The position numbers were made by a program, and so were the translations under genes. Of a stretch of 64,000 nt of DNA, positions 33,801 to 41,182 are shown in pieces. Source of the stretch: Oligoflexus tunisiensis (GTDB lineage: Bacteria; Bdellovibrionota_B; Oligoflexia; Oligoflexales; Oligoflexaceae). Location of the stretch: assembly GCF_001748245.1 (NCBI RefSeq), contig NZ_BDFO01000001.1:4968483-5032482 (forward strand). The letters are read 5' to 3'. Position 1 is the stretch's first letter; each line of letters starts with the position of its first letter. The notes below the pieces were generated by a model, which worked only from the letters and a program-made list of their open reading frames with translations, was not told where the DNA came from and did no database searches.

Positions 33801-34641
33801 GGATTTGCAAAGACCGGGACCCCATGCGATTCATAACGGGCAAGCCCAGCACAAGCCTGCGTTCCCCTGTGGCCAGGAGCAAATGAAGACCGAGAGTCGC
33901 GAGCAAGGGTTCCAGCCGTGAGGTCCGCGCGGATTTTTCCAGCTGCGCCAGGCCCTGCCAGAGATCATCCGGAAGAACACAGGCCTGTCGATGAAAGCCG
34001 GACATCAATTCCGCCTCGCCCTCCGCAAAACTTGCCGGAACATGGGATCCGTCCAGACGTGAAGCCCAGAATTCCCTGGCCTTGTCGTGGTAGCCTTGCG
34101 CCAGGCGCGCCTCTTCTTCCACCAGCACGTCACGGAAATCCGGGATGTCACAGGCCTGGGACACCGGGCTGTTATCCTGAAGGTTGGCAAGAATCGTGAC
34201 GATCCTTTGAAACAAAAGACTGTAGCCAAAGCCGTCGATCGCAATGTGATGGATTTTGGCATAAAGCCAGGTTTTCCCGGAGCCCGAAAAAATAACAAAG
34301 GCGCAGGGCAGTTCGGTCGCCAACAGGAAGGGCTTTTGCAAATCGGTCTGTGCAAAACTTCGGATATAATCCAGCGCTGCGGTTTCAGGTGCCAGGGTTT
34401 CCACACGAACGGGTGCCATCGTCCCTGCTCCCATCCTCAGCGCCTCCGTGCCTTCCTCGCCGTAGAAAGCCTGAAGGCATTCCGCTTCGCTGACAGCCAG
34501 CTGAACAGCCTTTTGCAAAAGCACGGGGTCGATACCGGTCGCGAATTCAAGGCATTCCGCGGTATTGTAAATCGCCTTGTCGGCGGCCAGAGCATGACCG
34601 ATCCAGATGCCTTCCTGGGCTGAACTCAAGCGTGCCATCAT
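30841..34641 (-). CDS. entF: EntF-like siderophore NRPS (C-A-PCP-TE), likely lysine-type pocket
   Basis: A 1266-residue synthetase. Order: condensation domain with HHIAIDG at residues 131-137; adenylation domain (about 460-950) with FTSGSTGNPKG, TYGPTEATV and DHEFKISGVRIQPAEVE; carrier domain with DNFFDLGGQSLQ near residue 977; thioesterase with GGHSFGGILAYE near 1110 and GDHFSML. It joins 2,3-dihydroxybenzoyl groups to an amino acid. Reading the pocket against GrsA positions gives D-A-E-D-I-G-T-V-V-K, unlike the EntF serine code DVWHFSLVDK and closer to lysine codes such as that of myxochelin synthetase, as I recall them. Unlike MxcG it ends in TE, not a reductase. The start overlaps the carrier-protein stop (ATGA). 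Confidence 0.88.
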   Translation of the reverse strand: MMARLSSAQEGIWIGHALAADKAIYNTAECLEFATGIDPVLLQKAVQLAVSEAECLQAFYGEEGTEALRMGAGTMAPVRVETLAPETAALDYIRSFAQTDLQKPFLLATELPCAFVIFSGSGKTWLYAKIHHIAIDGFGYSLLFQRIVTILANLQDNSPVSQACDIPDFRDVLVEEEARLAQGYHDKAREFWASRLDGSHVPASFAEGEAELMSGFHRQACVLPDDLWQGLAQLEKSARTSRLEPLLATLGLHLLLATGERRLVLGLPVMNRMGSRSLQIPCMQMNIIPLCVELRDEDTLIDLSQRLQAEIRATRKYHFHRYEALARDMRKAGRKDRLFATVINIQPFARNFRQGPISAISHSICPGPVENFSLGLAFDAAGAGAQLFADGHPKLYSQARLAQLQTEFLDLLQLWLPQPESTVAGILQTYTAKKLETCLISGESHQVAAGHFMDWIDTQCELHGEKPALITGDVTISYRVLRERMEAGAQFLLGLGLQPGDRVGLIMSRSTDAILAMLSVLRAGCICAPLDPGQPWPRQEAILNQLNPALLILDQGCDHEHFKKFSVVNGQDLQATGSAQRQQSADGTALIMFTSGSTGNPKGVKLSSAALNHFISAANQRYKITAADQVLQFAPLHFDASLEEIFLSLCHGATLVLRSASMLDSMARFAEFLAAHRITVLDLPTAFWNEWVLALQNQTSWLPESLHTVIIGGEAVHRDGLRKWFQVAPASIRLINTYGPTEATVVFTTVELNAAHAANEIPPIGEPLPALQILIRDKAGRPSDEGELLLLGPTLANGYLENQDDPFTIVSIQGEPHRAYATRDRVRRDATGLVYLGRLDHEFKISGVRIQPAEVEAQLLKIPGLDEVCVQGLHPAPGVKRLVAFIGGLKAPTRQDIRQALQEQLPGPMIPSDFIFLPHLPKNASGKIDRPRLVEQYLKAERSPNMQSHQTLEVVGTVWQSILGIRDLNPEDNFFDLGGQSLQTIQVANRLSEAFHLVIRTSDIFQNPVLADLCQFIEANRNTALSEMEENARLIPLSQAPHALQLYLVPGIGADSTSFLALSRVLGHHVAIKVLEANALPPERHLQDIARQFADLIAHDAGAGTVHIGGHSFGGILAYETARLLHEKGRTIILHLMDTYFTLDRDPVATRDWIFPAGLHGQAARPDLIQAQLDMLRSYQPRERFTGAVRRYRARDKQGPWARQLDAAADADRLLFAGPLFDQEVSGDHFSMLSLAHVHELGQGLHHALTTLSLESIRDESGSLAL

Positions 34642-34868
34642 CGGGCCTCAATCCTCGTTTGAATAAGTTGCCACCAGGAATTCAGCGTCGGATTCTGAGC
34701 GAGTTCCACGAAGCTGACATCCACGCCTGATTTGGTCCAGGCCTCCATCAGCTGCATGACCTGCATCGAATCCATGCCGAAATCGATGAGACTTTCGTCG
34801 GGATCGAACTCCTCTTCCTTCAGCCGGAGCAGATCCAGAATCTGGTTCTTCAACACCTGATAATTCAT
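34638..34868 (-). CDS. Free-standing aryl carrier protein
   Basis: A 76-residue carrier protein. LIDFGMDSMQVMQL carries the serine that receives phosphopantetheine and closely resembles the aryl carrier part of E. coli EntB. It would hold 2,3-dihydroxybenzoate loaded by EntE and pass it to the NRPS condensation domain. In EntB this domain is fused to isochorismatase; here it is separate. The ATG at 34868 is chosen as it gives a clean domain after GAGAGATGG; a start nine codons earlier would overlap the isochorismatase gene. No phosphopantetheinyl transferase gene is seen in the window. Confidence 0.85.
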   Translation of the reverse strand: MNYQVLKNQILDLLRLKEEEFDPDESLIDFGMDSMQVMQLMEAWTKSGVDVSFVELAQNPTLNSWWQLIQTRIEAR

Positions 34869-34882
34869 GGTTTGTCCATCTC

Positions 34883-35515
34883 TCATGCCTGCCATCCCAG
34901 GTCCCTGGCGGCGATGACCCGGCCGCAGCGTCCCGCCACATAGCGGAGGGCCATCATATGCTCGTCCATCGAAAAATCCGCAATGGCATCACCGATCACA
35001 AAAGGCTTGATATCACGCATGAAGGCATCGACTGCGGTCATCAGACAGCCGATATGCCCGTATATGCCGCAGATCAGAATTTGATCCCGCTGCATCTCCT
35101 GCATCATGCTTTGCAAGGAGGACCTTTGAAACGCGCTGTAACGCCACTTGGTAAGCACGATATCATCCTGATCCGGAGCCAGAGCCGTGACGATGGCCTG
35201 CAGCTCCTGCCGGTTGTCGATGCCAGGTCCCCACATGTCATTCAATAGGCCGCGATCCTCGGGAGTCTGGTTGATGGGCTGAGCGGTATAGATCACGGGA
35301 ATTCCCTGCTGCTTGCAGGAAGTGCGAATACCCTGGATACGCTGCAGAAGATCACGCACCAGCTGGCTTCCCGGGCCATAGAATTCCAGAAAGTAGTCCT
35401 GCACATCATGAATCAGCAAAACCGCACGTTCAGGATGGAAGGCCCAATTCACCTTGCTGCTGGGAAACGAGCTGGCATCGGGCAGGTCATAGCTGGGAAT
35501 TCTTGGAATGCTCAT
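34883..35515 (-). CDS. entB: Isochorismatase
   Basis: A 210-residue isochorismatase nearly colinear with the N-terminal domain of EntB: KVNWAFHPERAVLLIHDVQD, LLNDMWGPGI, VLTKWRYSAFQRS and YGHIGCLMTAVDAFMRDIKP. It hydrolyses isochorismate to 2,3-dihydro-2,3-dihydroxybenzoate and pyruvate. It stops where the EntB catalytic domain ends and lacks the C-terminal carrier domain, which is the next gene. The start overlaps the entE stop by 4 bp (ATGA). Assignment is very secure. Confidence 0.95.
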   Translation of the reverse strand: MSIPRIPSYDLPDASSFPSSKVNWAFHPERAVLLIHDVQDYFLEFYGPGSQLVRDLLQRIQGIRTSCKQQGIPVIYTAQPINQTPEDRGLLNDMWGPGIDNRQELQAIVTALAPDQDDIVLTKWRYSAFQRSSLQSMMQEMQRDQILICGIYGHIGCLMTAVDAFMRDIKPFVIGDAIADFSMDEHMMALRYVAGRCGRVIAARDLGWQA

Positions 35516-37137
35516 ACGGGAGTCTCCTGCTGACGAAGGGCGGAATCAATATGCTGGCGCAAGGCTTTCTTATCGATCTTGCCGACGGCTGTGGTCGGGA
35601 GCCTCGGAAGGACTTCGATGCGATCAGGAAGTTTGTATTCCGCAAGGCCCTGGGCTCTAAGAAATTTTCTGAGAGTGAAGATGGTGGGTGCTTCCTCATG
35701 GCAAACCACGAAGGCACAGGTTTTCTCGCCAAGCCCCGGATCAGGCATGGCAACGACTGCGGCCTGGGCGATCTGCGGATGGGTGATGAGAACCTCTTCC
35801 AGTTCCTCCGCTGCGATCTTCTCGCCGCCCCGATTGATCTGATCCTTCTCGCGACCTTCAACCATCAGGTAGCCATCCGTTGTTTGTCGCACAAGATCCC
35901 CGGTTCGATAAAAGCCTTCGCTATCGAAAACTTTGCTGTTGTGCTCCGGAGCCTGAAAATATCCGCGCACCGAATAAGGTCCGCGCGTCAGCAACGCGCC
36001 CAGTTCACCCACGGGAACGGGCTGCCCCTCAGCATCGACGATTCTGATTTCATCCGCCTCACTCATGGGGCTCCCCTGCGTGTGGTGGCGATGCCAGGCG
36101 TCATCCGTGAGTCTTGTATAATTGACGAGGCCTTCCGCCATGCCGAAAACCTGCTGCAAAACCACAGCCAGCTCCGTCTCCAAACGCTGGGCCAGGGCTG
36201 CCGACAGGCGCGCGCCGCCCACCTGAATGAGGCGGAGACTTTGCAGCTTCTCCTTATGCTCCGGAGCCGCGTCGAGCCAAAGATTCACCAGAGGCGGAAC
36301 CAGGGAGGTCATCGTCACCTGATGCCGGGCGATCAGAGGGAAACAGGTCGACGGCGCCGGATCAGGTGCGAGCACGACGGTGCCGCCACGATACCAGACA
36401 CCGAGCGCGCCAGGTGAACTCAAGGGGAAGTTATGAGGTGCCGGCAAAGTGCAGAGATAAACCGTCGTATGATCCAGCTCACAGATCTCGGCGCTGCGGC
36501 GGACCGAGTAGTAGTAATCATTGTGCGTGCGTGGGATCAGTTTGGGAATTCCCGTGCTGCCACCGGACAGCTGAAAAAAAGCCACCTGATCGGGATCCCT
36601 GTCCGGCAGAGGGATGGCGTCATCGGCGGCCGTATCCGCCGTCTGCATCAGCTCCTGGATATCTTTTTGAAAAACCACTTTCCGGATACTGCCACAACTT
36701 TCCTGTACGGTTTTCAAAAACGTTTCGTCGCGAAACAGCGCGTGCTCCTCTGAAACGATCAGAAGACTCGGCTTGATCTGTTCCATGTAGGCGCTCAGCT
36801 CCCGCCGGCTATGCGAATAAAGGGCGTTGAGCGGCACCACACCGAGTTTCAAAAGCGACCAGAAGGCCAGGTAAAACGCAGCGGAATTCGGCAGATGCAC
36901 CAGGGCGGTGTCGTGCGGCTTGATGCCGGATGCCGCAAGCTGCTGCGCCAGCCGATCCGTGGTTCGGTTCAATTGTTCATAACTCAGCGCCTGCGTTCCG
37001 GCGATCAAGGCTATCTTATCCGGCTGCTCGCAGCACTGCCGATCGAGTATGTCCTGCAGGGGTTTGTCCAGCCAATAGCCTTTTCTTTTATATTCCTGCA
37101 CGAATTCGGAGGGCCACGCGGTAAATTCCACTGTCAT
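35512..37137 (-). CDS. entE: 2,3-dihydroxybenzoate-AMP ligase
   Basis: A 541-residue stand-alone adenylation enzyme (EntE of E. coli is 536). Signatures are QLSGGSTGIPKLIPRTHNDY, FGMAEGLVNYTRL (diagnostic for the DHB/salicylate group), YRTGDLVR and REKDQINRGGEKIAAEE, with the C-terminal lysine in TTAVGKIDKKAL. It activates 2,3-dihydroxybenzoate with ATP and loads the aryl carrier protein. It starts 17 bp after entC, with AGGAAGG upstream, and overlaps entB. Confidence 0.95.
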   Translation of the reverse strand: MTVEFTAWPSEFVQEYKRKGYWLDKPLQDILDRQCCEQPDKIALIAGTQALSYEQLNRTTDRLAQQLAASGIKPHDTALVHLPNSAAFYLAFWSLLKLGVVPLNALYSHSRRELSAYMEQIKPSLLIVSEEHALFRDETFLKTVQESCGSIRKVVFQKDIQELMQTADTAADDAIPLPDRDPDQVAFFQLSGGSTGIPKLIPRTHNDYYYSVRRSAEICELDHTTVYLCTLPAPHNFPLSSPGALGVWYRGGTVVLAPDPAPSTCFPLIARHQVTMTSLVPPLVNLWLDAAPEHKEKLQSLRLIQVGGARLSAALAQRLETELAVVLQQVFGMAEGLVNYTRLTDDAWHRHHTQGSPMSEADEIRIVDAEGQPVPVGELGALLTRGPYSVRGYFQAPEHNSKVFDSEGFYRTGDLVRQTTDGYLMVEGREKDQINRGGEKIAAEELEEVLITHPQIAQAAVVAMPDPGLGEKTCAFVVCHEEAPTIFTLRKFLRAQGLAEYKLPDRIEVLPRLPTTAVGKIDKKALRQHIDSALRQQETPV

Positions 37138-37154
37138 CGTCGAATGCCTTCCTT

Positions 37155-38321
37155 TCAGGAAATAAGGTTGAACGCATGGAGCATGGTGCCAATCTTTGTG
37201 TTGGTTTCATCCCACTCCTGGCGCGGATTCGAGCCGGCAACGATGCCGGCGCCGGCATAGAGTTTCACAAAGTTCGCCTTCACCAGTCCGCAGCGAATCG
37301 TGACGACCCATTCCCCATTGCCGTCTCCATCCATCCAGCCCACCATGCCGGTAAAAAGTTCGCGATCAAAGGTTTCGAGTTCCTTGATGGCGGCTTTGGC
37401 CATATGCGGAGGAAAGCCACAAACCGCGGGCGTAGGATGCAGGGCTTCGGCCAGACGCAGGGCCGTCAGCCGCGGATCGTGGACCATACCGTGAATGCGG
37501 GTCGAAAGGTGCCACATCTGAGGCGTGCTGATGACCGACGGCAGCGCGGGAACGTCGAGCTCCTCACAGGATTGTTCGAGAACCTTGCGAACCTCGTCGA
37601 CCACAATGCGATGTTCATGGAGATCCTTGGCTGATTGTTTCAGGTTCGCGGCCAGTTCCTGATCGCGCAGGGGATCCGGATTTCGTTTGATGGATCCCGC
37701 CAGAGGATTGCTTTCAATGCGCAGGCCTTTTTTCGCCAGCAGCAATTCGGGGCTGACGCCGATCAGCACGGCATCATCATGAGTCGGTATGGAGAAATGA
37801 TAGCCATGAGGCTGCGCTTGAATCAGAGCGGCCAGAAGCGAAGGGATGTGAACGTCCTGATCCAGTTCCATTTCCAGGGTGCGCGAGAGTACCACTTTCT
37901 GCAGCTGGCCGTGATGGAATTCATCGAGCAGGCGGACGACCGCTTTTTGAAAATTGTCCGGCGTGGGCTGGGTTGTTTGCCGCAGGATCCGGCTCTGCCT
38001 TAAGCCTGGCGCGGTGAGCGCGGTGGCCTGCAGAGGGAGTCTTTGGTAACTTTCAGGAACAATCATAAGGCCAGGCTGCGCCCGATCGAAAGGCAACGCA
38101 CCGATGACGATAGGATTTTCCACTCCGCCCTTGCGGGCCTTTTGCAAAACTTCGTCAATCGTAGTATGGAGATCCGCGGCGGGATGGGTCGAGCTGTTCT
38201 CCGTCCGAATCGATTCATAAACGCCATGAGTGATCAGGGCCAGCTGATGCGAGGAAAAAAAATACGACTGCCTGGCCTCAAACAAGGCCAAAGGGCCGGG
38301 ATGCAGCACCTCTTCGCTCAA
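37155..38321 (-). CDS. entC: Isochorismate synthase
   Basis: A protein of about 388 residues of the chorismate-utilising family: VVLSRTLEME, GVSPELLLAKKG, SNPLAGSIKR, HPTPAVCGFP and GNGEWVVTIRCGLV match EntC/DhbC. It converts chorismate to isochorismate, opening the catechol pathway. The TTG at 38321 is preferred because GGAGA lies 6 bases upstream and the next residues (SEEV) align with EntC; a TTG at 38336 is the longest frame. It is the first gene of the leftward siderophore operon, about 80 bp downstream of the Fur-box promoter. Confidence 0.93.
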   Translation of the reverse strand: MSEEVLHPGPLALFEARQSYFFSSHQLALITHGVYESIRTENSSTHPAADLHTTIDEVLQKARKGGVENPIVIGALPFDRAQPGLMIVPESYQRLPLQATALTAPGLRQSRILRQTTQPTPDNFQKAVVRLLDEFHHGQLQKVVLSRTLEMELDQDVHIPSLLAALIQAQPHGYHFSIPTHDDAVLIGVSPELLLAKKGLRIESNPLAGSIKRNPDPLRDQELAANLKQSAKDLHEHRIVVDEVRKVLEQSCEELDVPALPSVISTPQMWHLSTRIHGMVHDPRLTALRLAEALHPTPAVCGFPPHMAKAAIKELETFDRELFTGMVGWMDGDGNGEWVVTIRCGLVKANFVKLYAGAGIVAGSNPRQEWDETNTKIGTMLHAFNLIS

Positions 38322-38408
38322 AACTGTTCTCCACAATATGTCTATTTTGTTCCATGAGGACAGGAACTTACGTTCCGAAACCTCACTGAAAAGTCACCAC
38401 GCTACGAA

Positions 38409-38437
38409 TTTATAATGTAATTGATAATCATTGTCAT
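38409..38437 (-). promoter_or_regulatory. Leftward promoter of the siderophore operon
   Basis: On the minus strand ATGACA (-35, at 38432-38437) and TATAAA (-10, at 38409-38414) are separated by 17 bases. The Fur box covers the -35 and spacer, so repressor binding would block RNA polymerase. Start of transcription would be near 38402. Confidence 0.65.
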
Positions 38438-38443
38438 TATCAA
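38421..38443. promoter_or_regulatory. Fur box
   Basis: The sequence TGATAATCATTGTCATTATC with one base more on each side forms a near-perfect inverted repeat built from GATAAT/CATTATC hexamers, matching the Fur consensus. It sits between the divergent siderophore operon and the MFS/DAHP synthase operon and overlaps both promoters. Iron-dependent repression of both is expected. Confidence 0.88.
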
Positions 38444-38449
38444 TATATT
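38421..38449 (+). promoter_or_regulatory. Rightward promoter of the MFS-DAHP synthase operon
   Basis: TTGATA (38421-38426) and TATATT (38444-38449) are separated by exactly 17 bases, and the Fur box fills the -35 and spacer. It lies 74 bp upstream of the MFS start. Confidence 0.65.
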
Positions 38450-38522
38450 GCCTGGGCTAACTCCTGGCGTGAGCAGCCCAGATTGCTGAGCAGCATTGTC
38501 ATCTTTAAGGATTGAATTCGTG

Positions 38523-39785
38523 ATGGAACCAAAAGCATTTCGTACCAGCGCACAACCTGTCCTGGTTTTGGCGACAGTCTTAAATTTCGTGTCGTTAGGC
38601 AGCTTTATGATGGTCATGCCCCTGGGCCCCGACCTGGTGCGTGAGATTGGATTGAACGCCAACCACACGGGCCTATTGAGTGGTGGAGCCACGTTCATTG
38701 CTGCGGTTTGCGGCTTTTTAGCGGCTCCCTATCTGGATCGCTGGCCGCGCAAATTTTTGATCGGTCTCTTCTTTACCATCCGTTCCCTGCTTATCCTCGG
38801 CTGTGGCGCTGTGAATAATGCCGAAAGCCTGATCGCGCTCTTTTTGCTCTCGGGCTGTGTGAATGGACCAGGCATTGCCGTGCTGATGGCTTCCGTGATT
38901 GATGCCACGCCTCCAGCCAAACGCGGTCAGGCCATGGCGTTTGTCAGCAGCGCGTTTTCCCTGGCTGCGATCATCGCGGTGCCTCTCTCTTTGGAAATGG
39001 CACGCTGGTCGAGCTGGCGAACGCCGTTTGTGGTGTTTGGTCTTTCCGGTTTGCTGCTGGCCGCGGCGGCCTGGATTTTTTTTCCCGCGCAGCGCCCGTC
39101 CTCGGCACCAGCTCAGGCCCGGTCATCCTTCCGTCAACTCCTGGCTCCGCAAGCCTTTCGCTGGGCCCTCATGATGGTTGCCATCCAGGTTTTTGGTCAC
39201 TTCCTGATCGTGCCCAACATTGCCAACTTTTTTGTTTTTAATCTGGGCTTTCCACGAGCGGAATTGTCCGTGCTCTACTTCGTGGGCGGCGTTGCCAGTC
39301 TAATCATCCTGCAGCTCTGCGGTCGCATCCTGGATCGGGGCTTCACCAAACCGATCGTGCTGGGCCTCAATGCCCTCCTGCTGTTCGGCATCCTGGGGGG
39401 CTTTGTCAAACCGGGTTATATGTCGCTTTATATTGCCTTTACCCTGTTCATGGCCATGAGCTCCGGGCGGACCAGTGTCACCACAGCCATCATTTCAAAA
39501 ATTCCGGAGCCGCAGCAACGGGCCTCCTTCATGTCCCTGCAGGGAACCGTTTCCAACCTGGCAGCCGGGCTCGCGGGTACCTTTTCTTCATGGTTTCTGT
39601 CCCTGGATACCTCAGGCGCTCTCATCGGCATGCCGAGTCTTGGGATTCTCAGCTGCGCCTGTCTTCTGATTGCACTGTATGTTCTGGTGGAAGGGGTGCT
39701 GCCGCGCGTGCCAGCGGCGGCTGACTCCGTCCCCGTCACATCCACAGTTCCTGCACCGCAGGCTACACAAGGACAGCGGTCATGA
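38523..39785 (+). CDS. MFS transporter, probable siderophore exporter
   Basis: A 420-residue major facilitator protein with twelve predicted helices (first: PVLVLATVLNFVSLGSFMMV; loop between helices 2 and 3: AAPYLDRWPRKFLIG). The ATG at 38523 follows AAGGA; a GTG one codon upstream is equally possible. Its promoter overlaps the Fur box shared with the siderophore operon, and a DAHP synthase gene overlaps its 3' end by 4 bp. Export of the catecholate product across the inner membrane, as EntS does, is the natural inference; sugar or drug efflux cannot be excluded from sequence. Confidence 0.82.
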   Translation: MEPKAFRTSAQPVLVLATVLNFVSLGSFMMVMPLGPDLVREIGLNANHTGLLSGGATFIAAVCGFLAAPYLDRWPRKFLIGLFFTIRSLLILGCGAVNNAESLIALFLLSGCVNGPGIAVLMASVIDATPPAKRGQAMAFVSSAFSLAAIIAVPLSLEMARWSSWRTPFVVFGLSGLLLAAAAWIFFPAQRPSSAPAQARSSFRQLLAPQAFRWALMMVAIQVFGHFLIVPNIANFFVFNLGFPRAELSVLYFVGGVASLIILQLCGRILDRGFTKPIVLGLNALLLFGILGGFVKPGYMSLYIAFTLFMAMSSGRTSVTTAIISKIPEPQQRASFMSLQGTVSNLAAGLAGTFSSWFLSLDTSGALIGMPSLGILSCACLLIALYVLVEGVLPRVPAAADSVPVTSTVPAPQATQGQRS

Positions 39786-41110
39786 ATCAAAGGGAAGCGT
39801 CCTGGTCACCTCACTCATGGCATGACCATCCCATCGTGCAGCAGCCTGATTATTCGGACAAACAGCGGCTGCAGAAAACACTCTCCGAATTGCAGAAGCT
39901 GCCGCCTCTCGTTGGCCCGGATGAAGTCGAGCATCTGAAGGCCCACTTTGCCAAAGCCGCGCGCGGCGAAGCCTTCATTCTGCAAGGTGGCGACTGCGGG
40001 GAACGATTTGCGGACTGCACGCGTGAAATGATTGCCAGCAAGCTGCGCATTCTGAAACAGATGGCCATCATCCTGTGCAATCGCAGCCACATGCCCGTCG
40101 TCAAGGTCGGGCGCATAGCGGGTCAGTATGCAAAGCCACGCTCCAGTCCCTATGAAATCATTGGTGGTCAGTCCTTCGCGGTCTATCGCGGTGACTTCGT
40201 CAACCAGGAGGACGCGGATCATGACAAGCGCCGCGCGGATCCTGAAAGACTCAAACTGGGCTATTTTCATGCCGCGACCACTCTCAATTACATGCGCTGG
40301 CTGGCCCACTGTGAGCCCAACTCTCTCCAGGATCATGATCGGATGCTCGCGGACGATCCTTCGAGTCCTCTGGCCGAAATTGCCGCGGAGCTTTCGCAGA
40401 GTGATGAATACGAACGTCCCTCTGGAGCGGAACCGGATTTCTTTACGTCACACGAAGGCCTTCTGCTCCCTTACGAAGCGACACAAACCCGTTATGTGGC
40501 TGGCAGAAATGCCTGGTACAATCTCGGGGCCCACATGCTCTGGATTGGGGATCGAACCCGTGACCAGGGCGGCGCGCATATCGAATATTTTCGTGGCATC
40601 GCCAACCCGGTTGGCATCAAAGTTGGTCCCGGTGCGGATCCCCGGGATATCTGCCTGATCATGCAGCGCCTGAATCCGGATAATGTTCCCGGAAAAACGG
40701 CCTTGATCACCCGCTACGGAAGCCGACAGGTTCAGAGCCAACTGTCGGCGCTCCTTGAGGCGGTGCAATCCGCACGCCTGCAGACCGTGTGGCTCTGTGA
40801 TCCCATGCATGGGAATACGATCAAGACGTCGACAGGACTCAAGACACGGATCTTTGACGACATCGTGAATGAAATACACGAGACGATCCAAGTGCACCGT
40901 GCAGCAGGCAGCCGCATGGCTGGACTGCATCTGGAATTATCAGGTGAGAAGGTCACCGAATGTGTGGGTGGATTCACGCGCCTGTCCGCCGAACAGCTGG
41001 CGACCAACTATAAAACCTGCTGCGATCCGCGTCTGAACTCTGACCAGGGCCTGGAACTGGCTCTCCGTGTGGGACAGATGCTGCAGCCCGCATCCATGCA
41101 GTTACACTGA
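39782..41110 (+). CDS. Class II DAHP synthase
   Basis: A 442-residue class II (plant-type) 3-deoxy-D-arabino-heptulosonate-7-phosphate synthase: AFILQGGDCGERFADC, VVKVGRIAGQYAKPRS, TSHEGLLLPYE, LWIGDRTRDQGGAHIEYFRG, WLCDPMHGNT and HLELSGEKVTECVGG. It makes the first shikimate-pathway intermediate from phosphoenolpyruvate and erythrose 4-phosphate. Translationally coupled to the MFS gene and under the same Fur-box promoter, it probably boosts chorismate supply when iron is scarce, in addition to or instead of a housekeeping role. Confidence 0.95.
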   Translation: MNQREASWSPHSWHDHPIVQQPDYSDKQRLQKTLSELQKLPPLVGPDEVEHLKAHFAKAARGEAFILQGGDCGERFADCTREMIASKLRILKQMAIILCNRSHMPVVKVGRIAGQYAKPRSSPYEIIGGQSFAVYRGDFVNQEDADHDKRRADPERLKLGYFHAATTLNYMRWLAHCEPNSLQDHDRMLADDPSSPLAEIAAELSQSDEYERPSGAEPDFFTSHEGLLLPYEATQTRYVAGRNAWYNLGAHMLWIGDRTRDQGGAHIEYFRGIANPVGIKVGPGADPRDICLIMQRLNPDNVPGKTALITRYGSRQVQSQLSALLEAVQSARLQTVWLCDPMHGNTIKTSTGLKTRIFDDIVNEIHETIQVHRAAGSRMAGLHLELSGEKVTECVGGFTRLSAEQLATNYKTCCDPRLNSDQGLELALRVGQMLQPASMQLH

Positions 41111-41182
41111 TACGGCAGGCTGTCGGCCGGCTCTCCATTTTGATAGAATAGGATTCAACTTGGAAAAGCCGGGGGACTTCCT

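Noticed and set aside
30841..34641. Calling the locus enterobactin on gene content alone
   Set aside because: The NRPS pocket residues do not match the serine code and the carrier arrangement differs from EntB.
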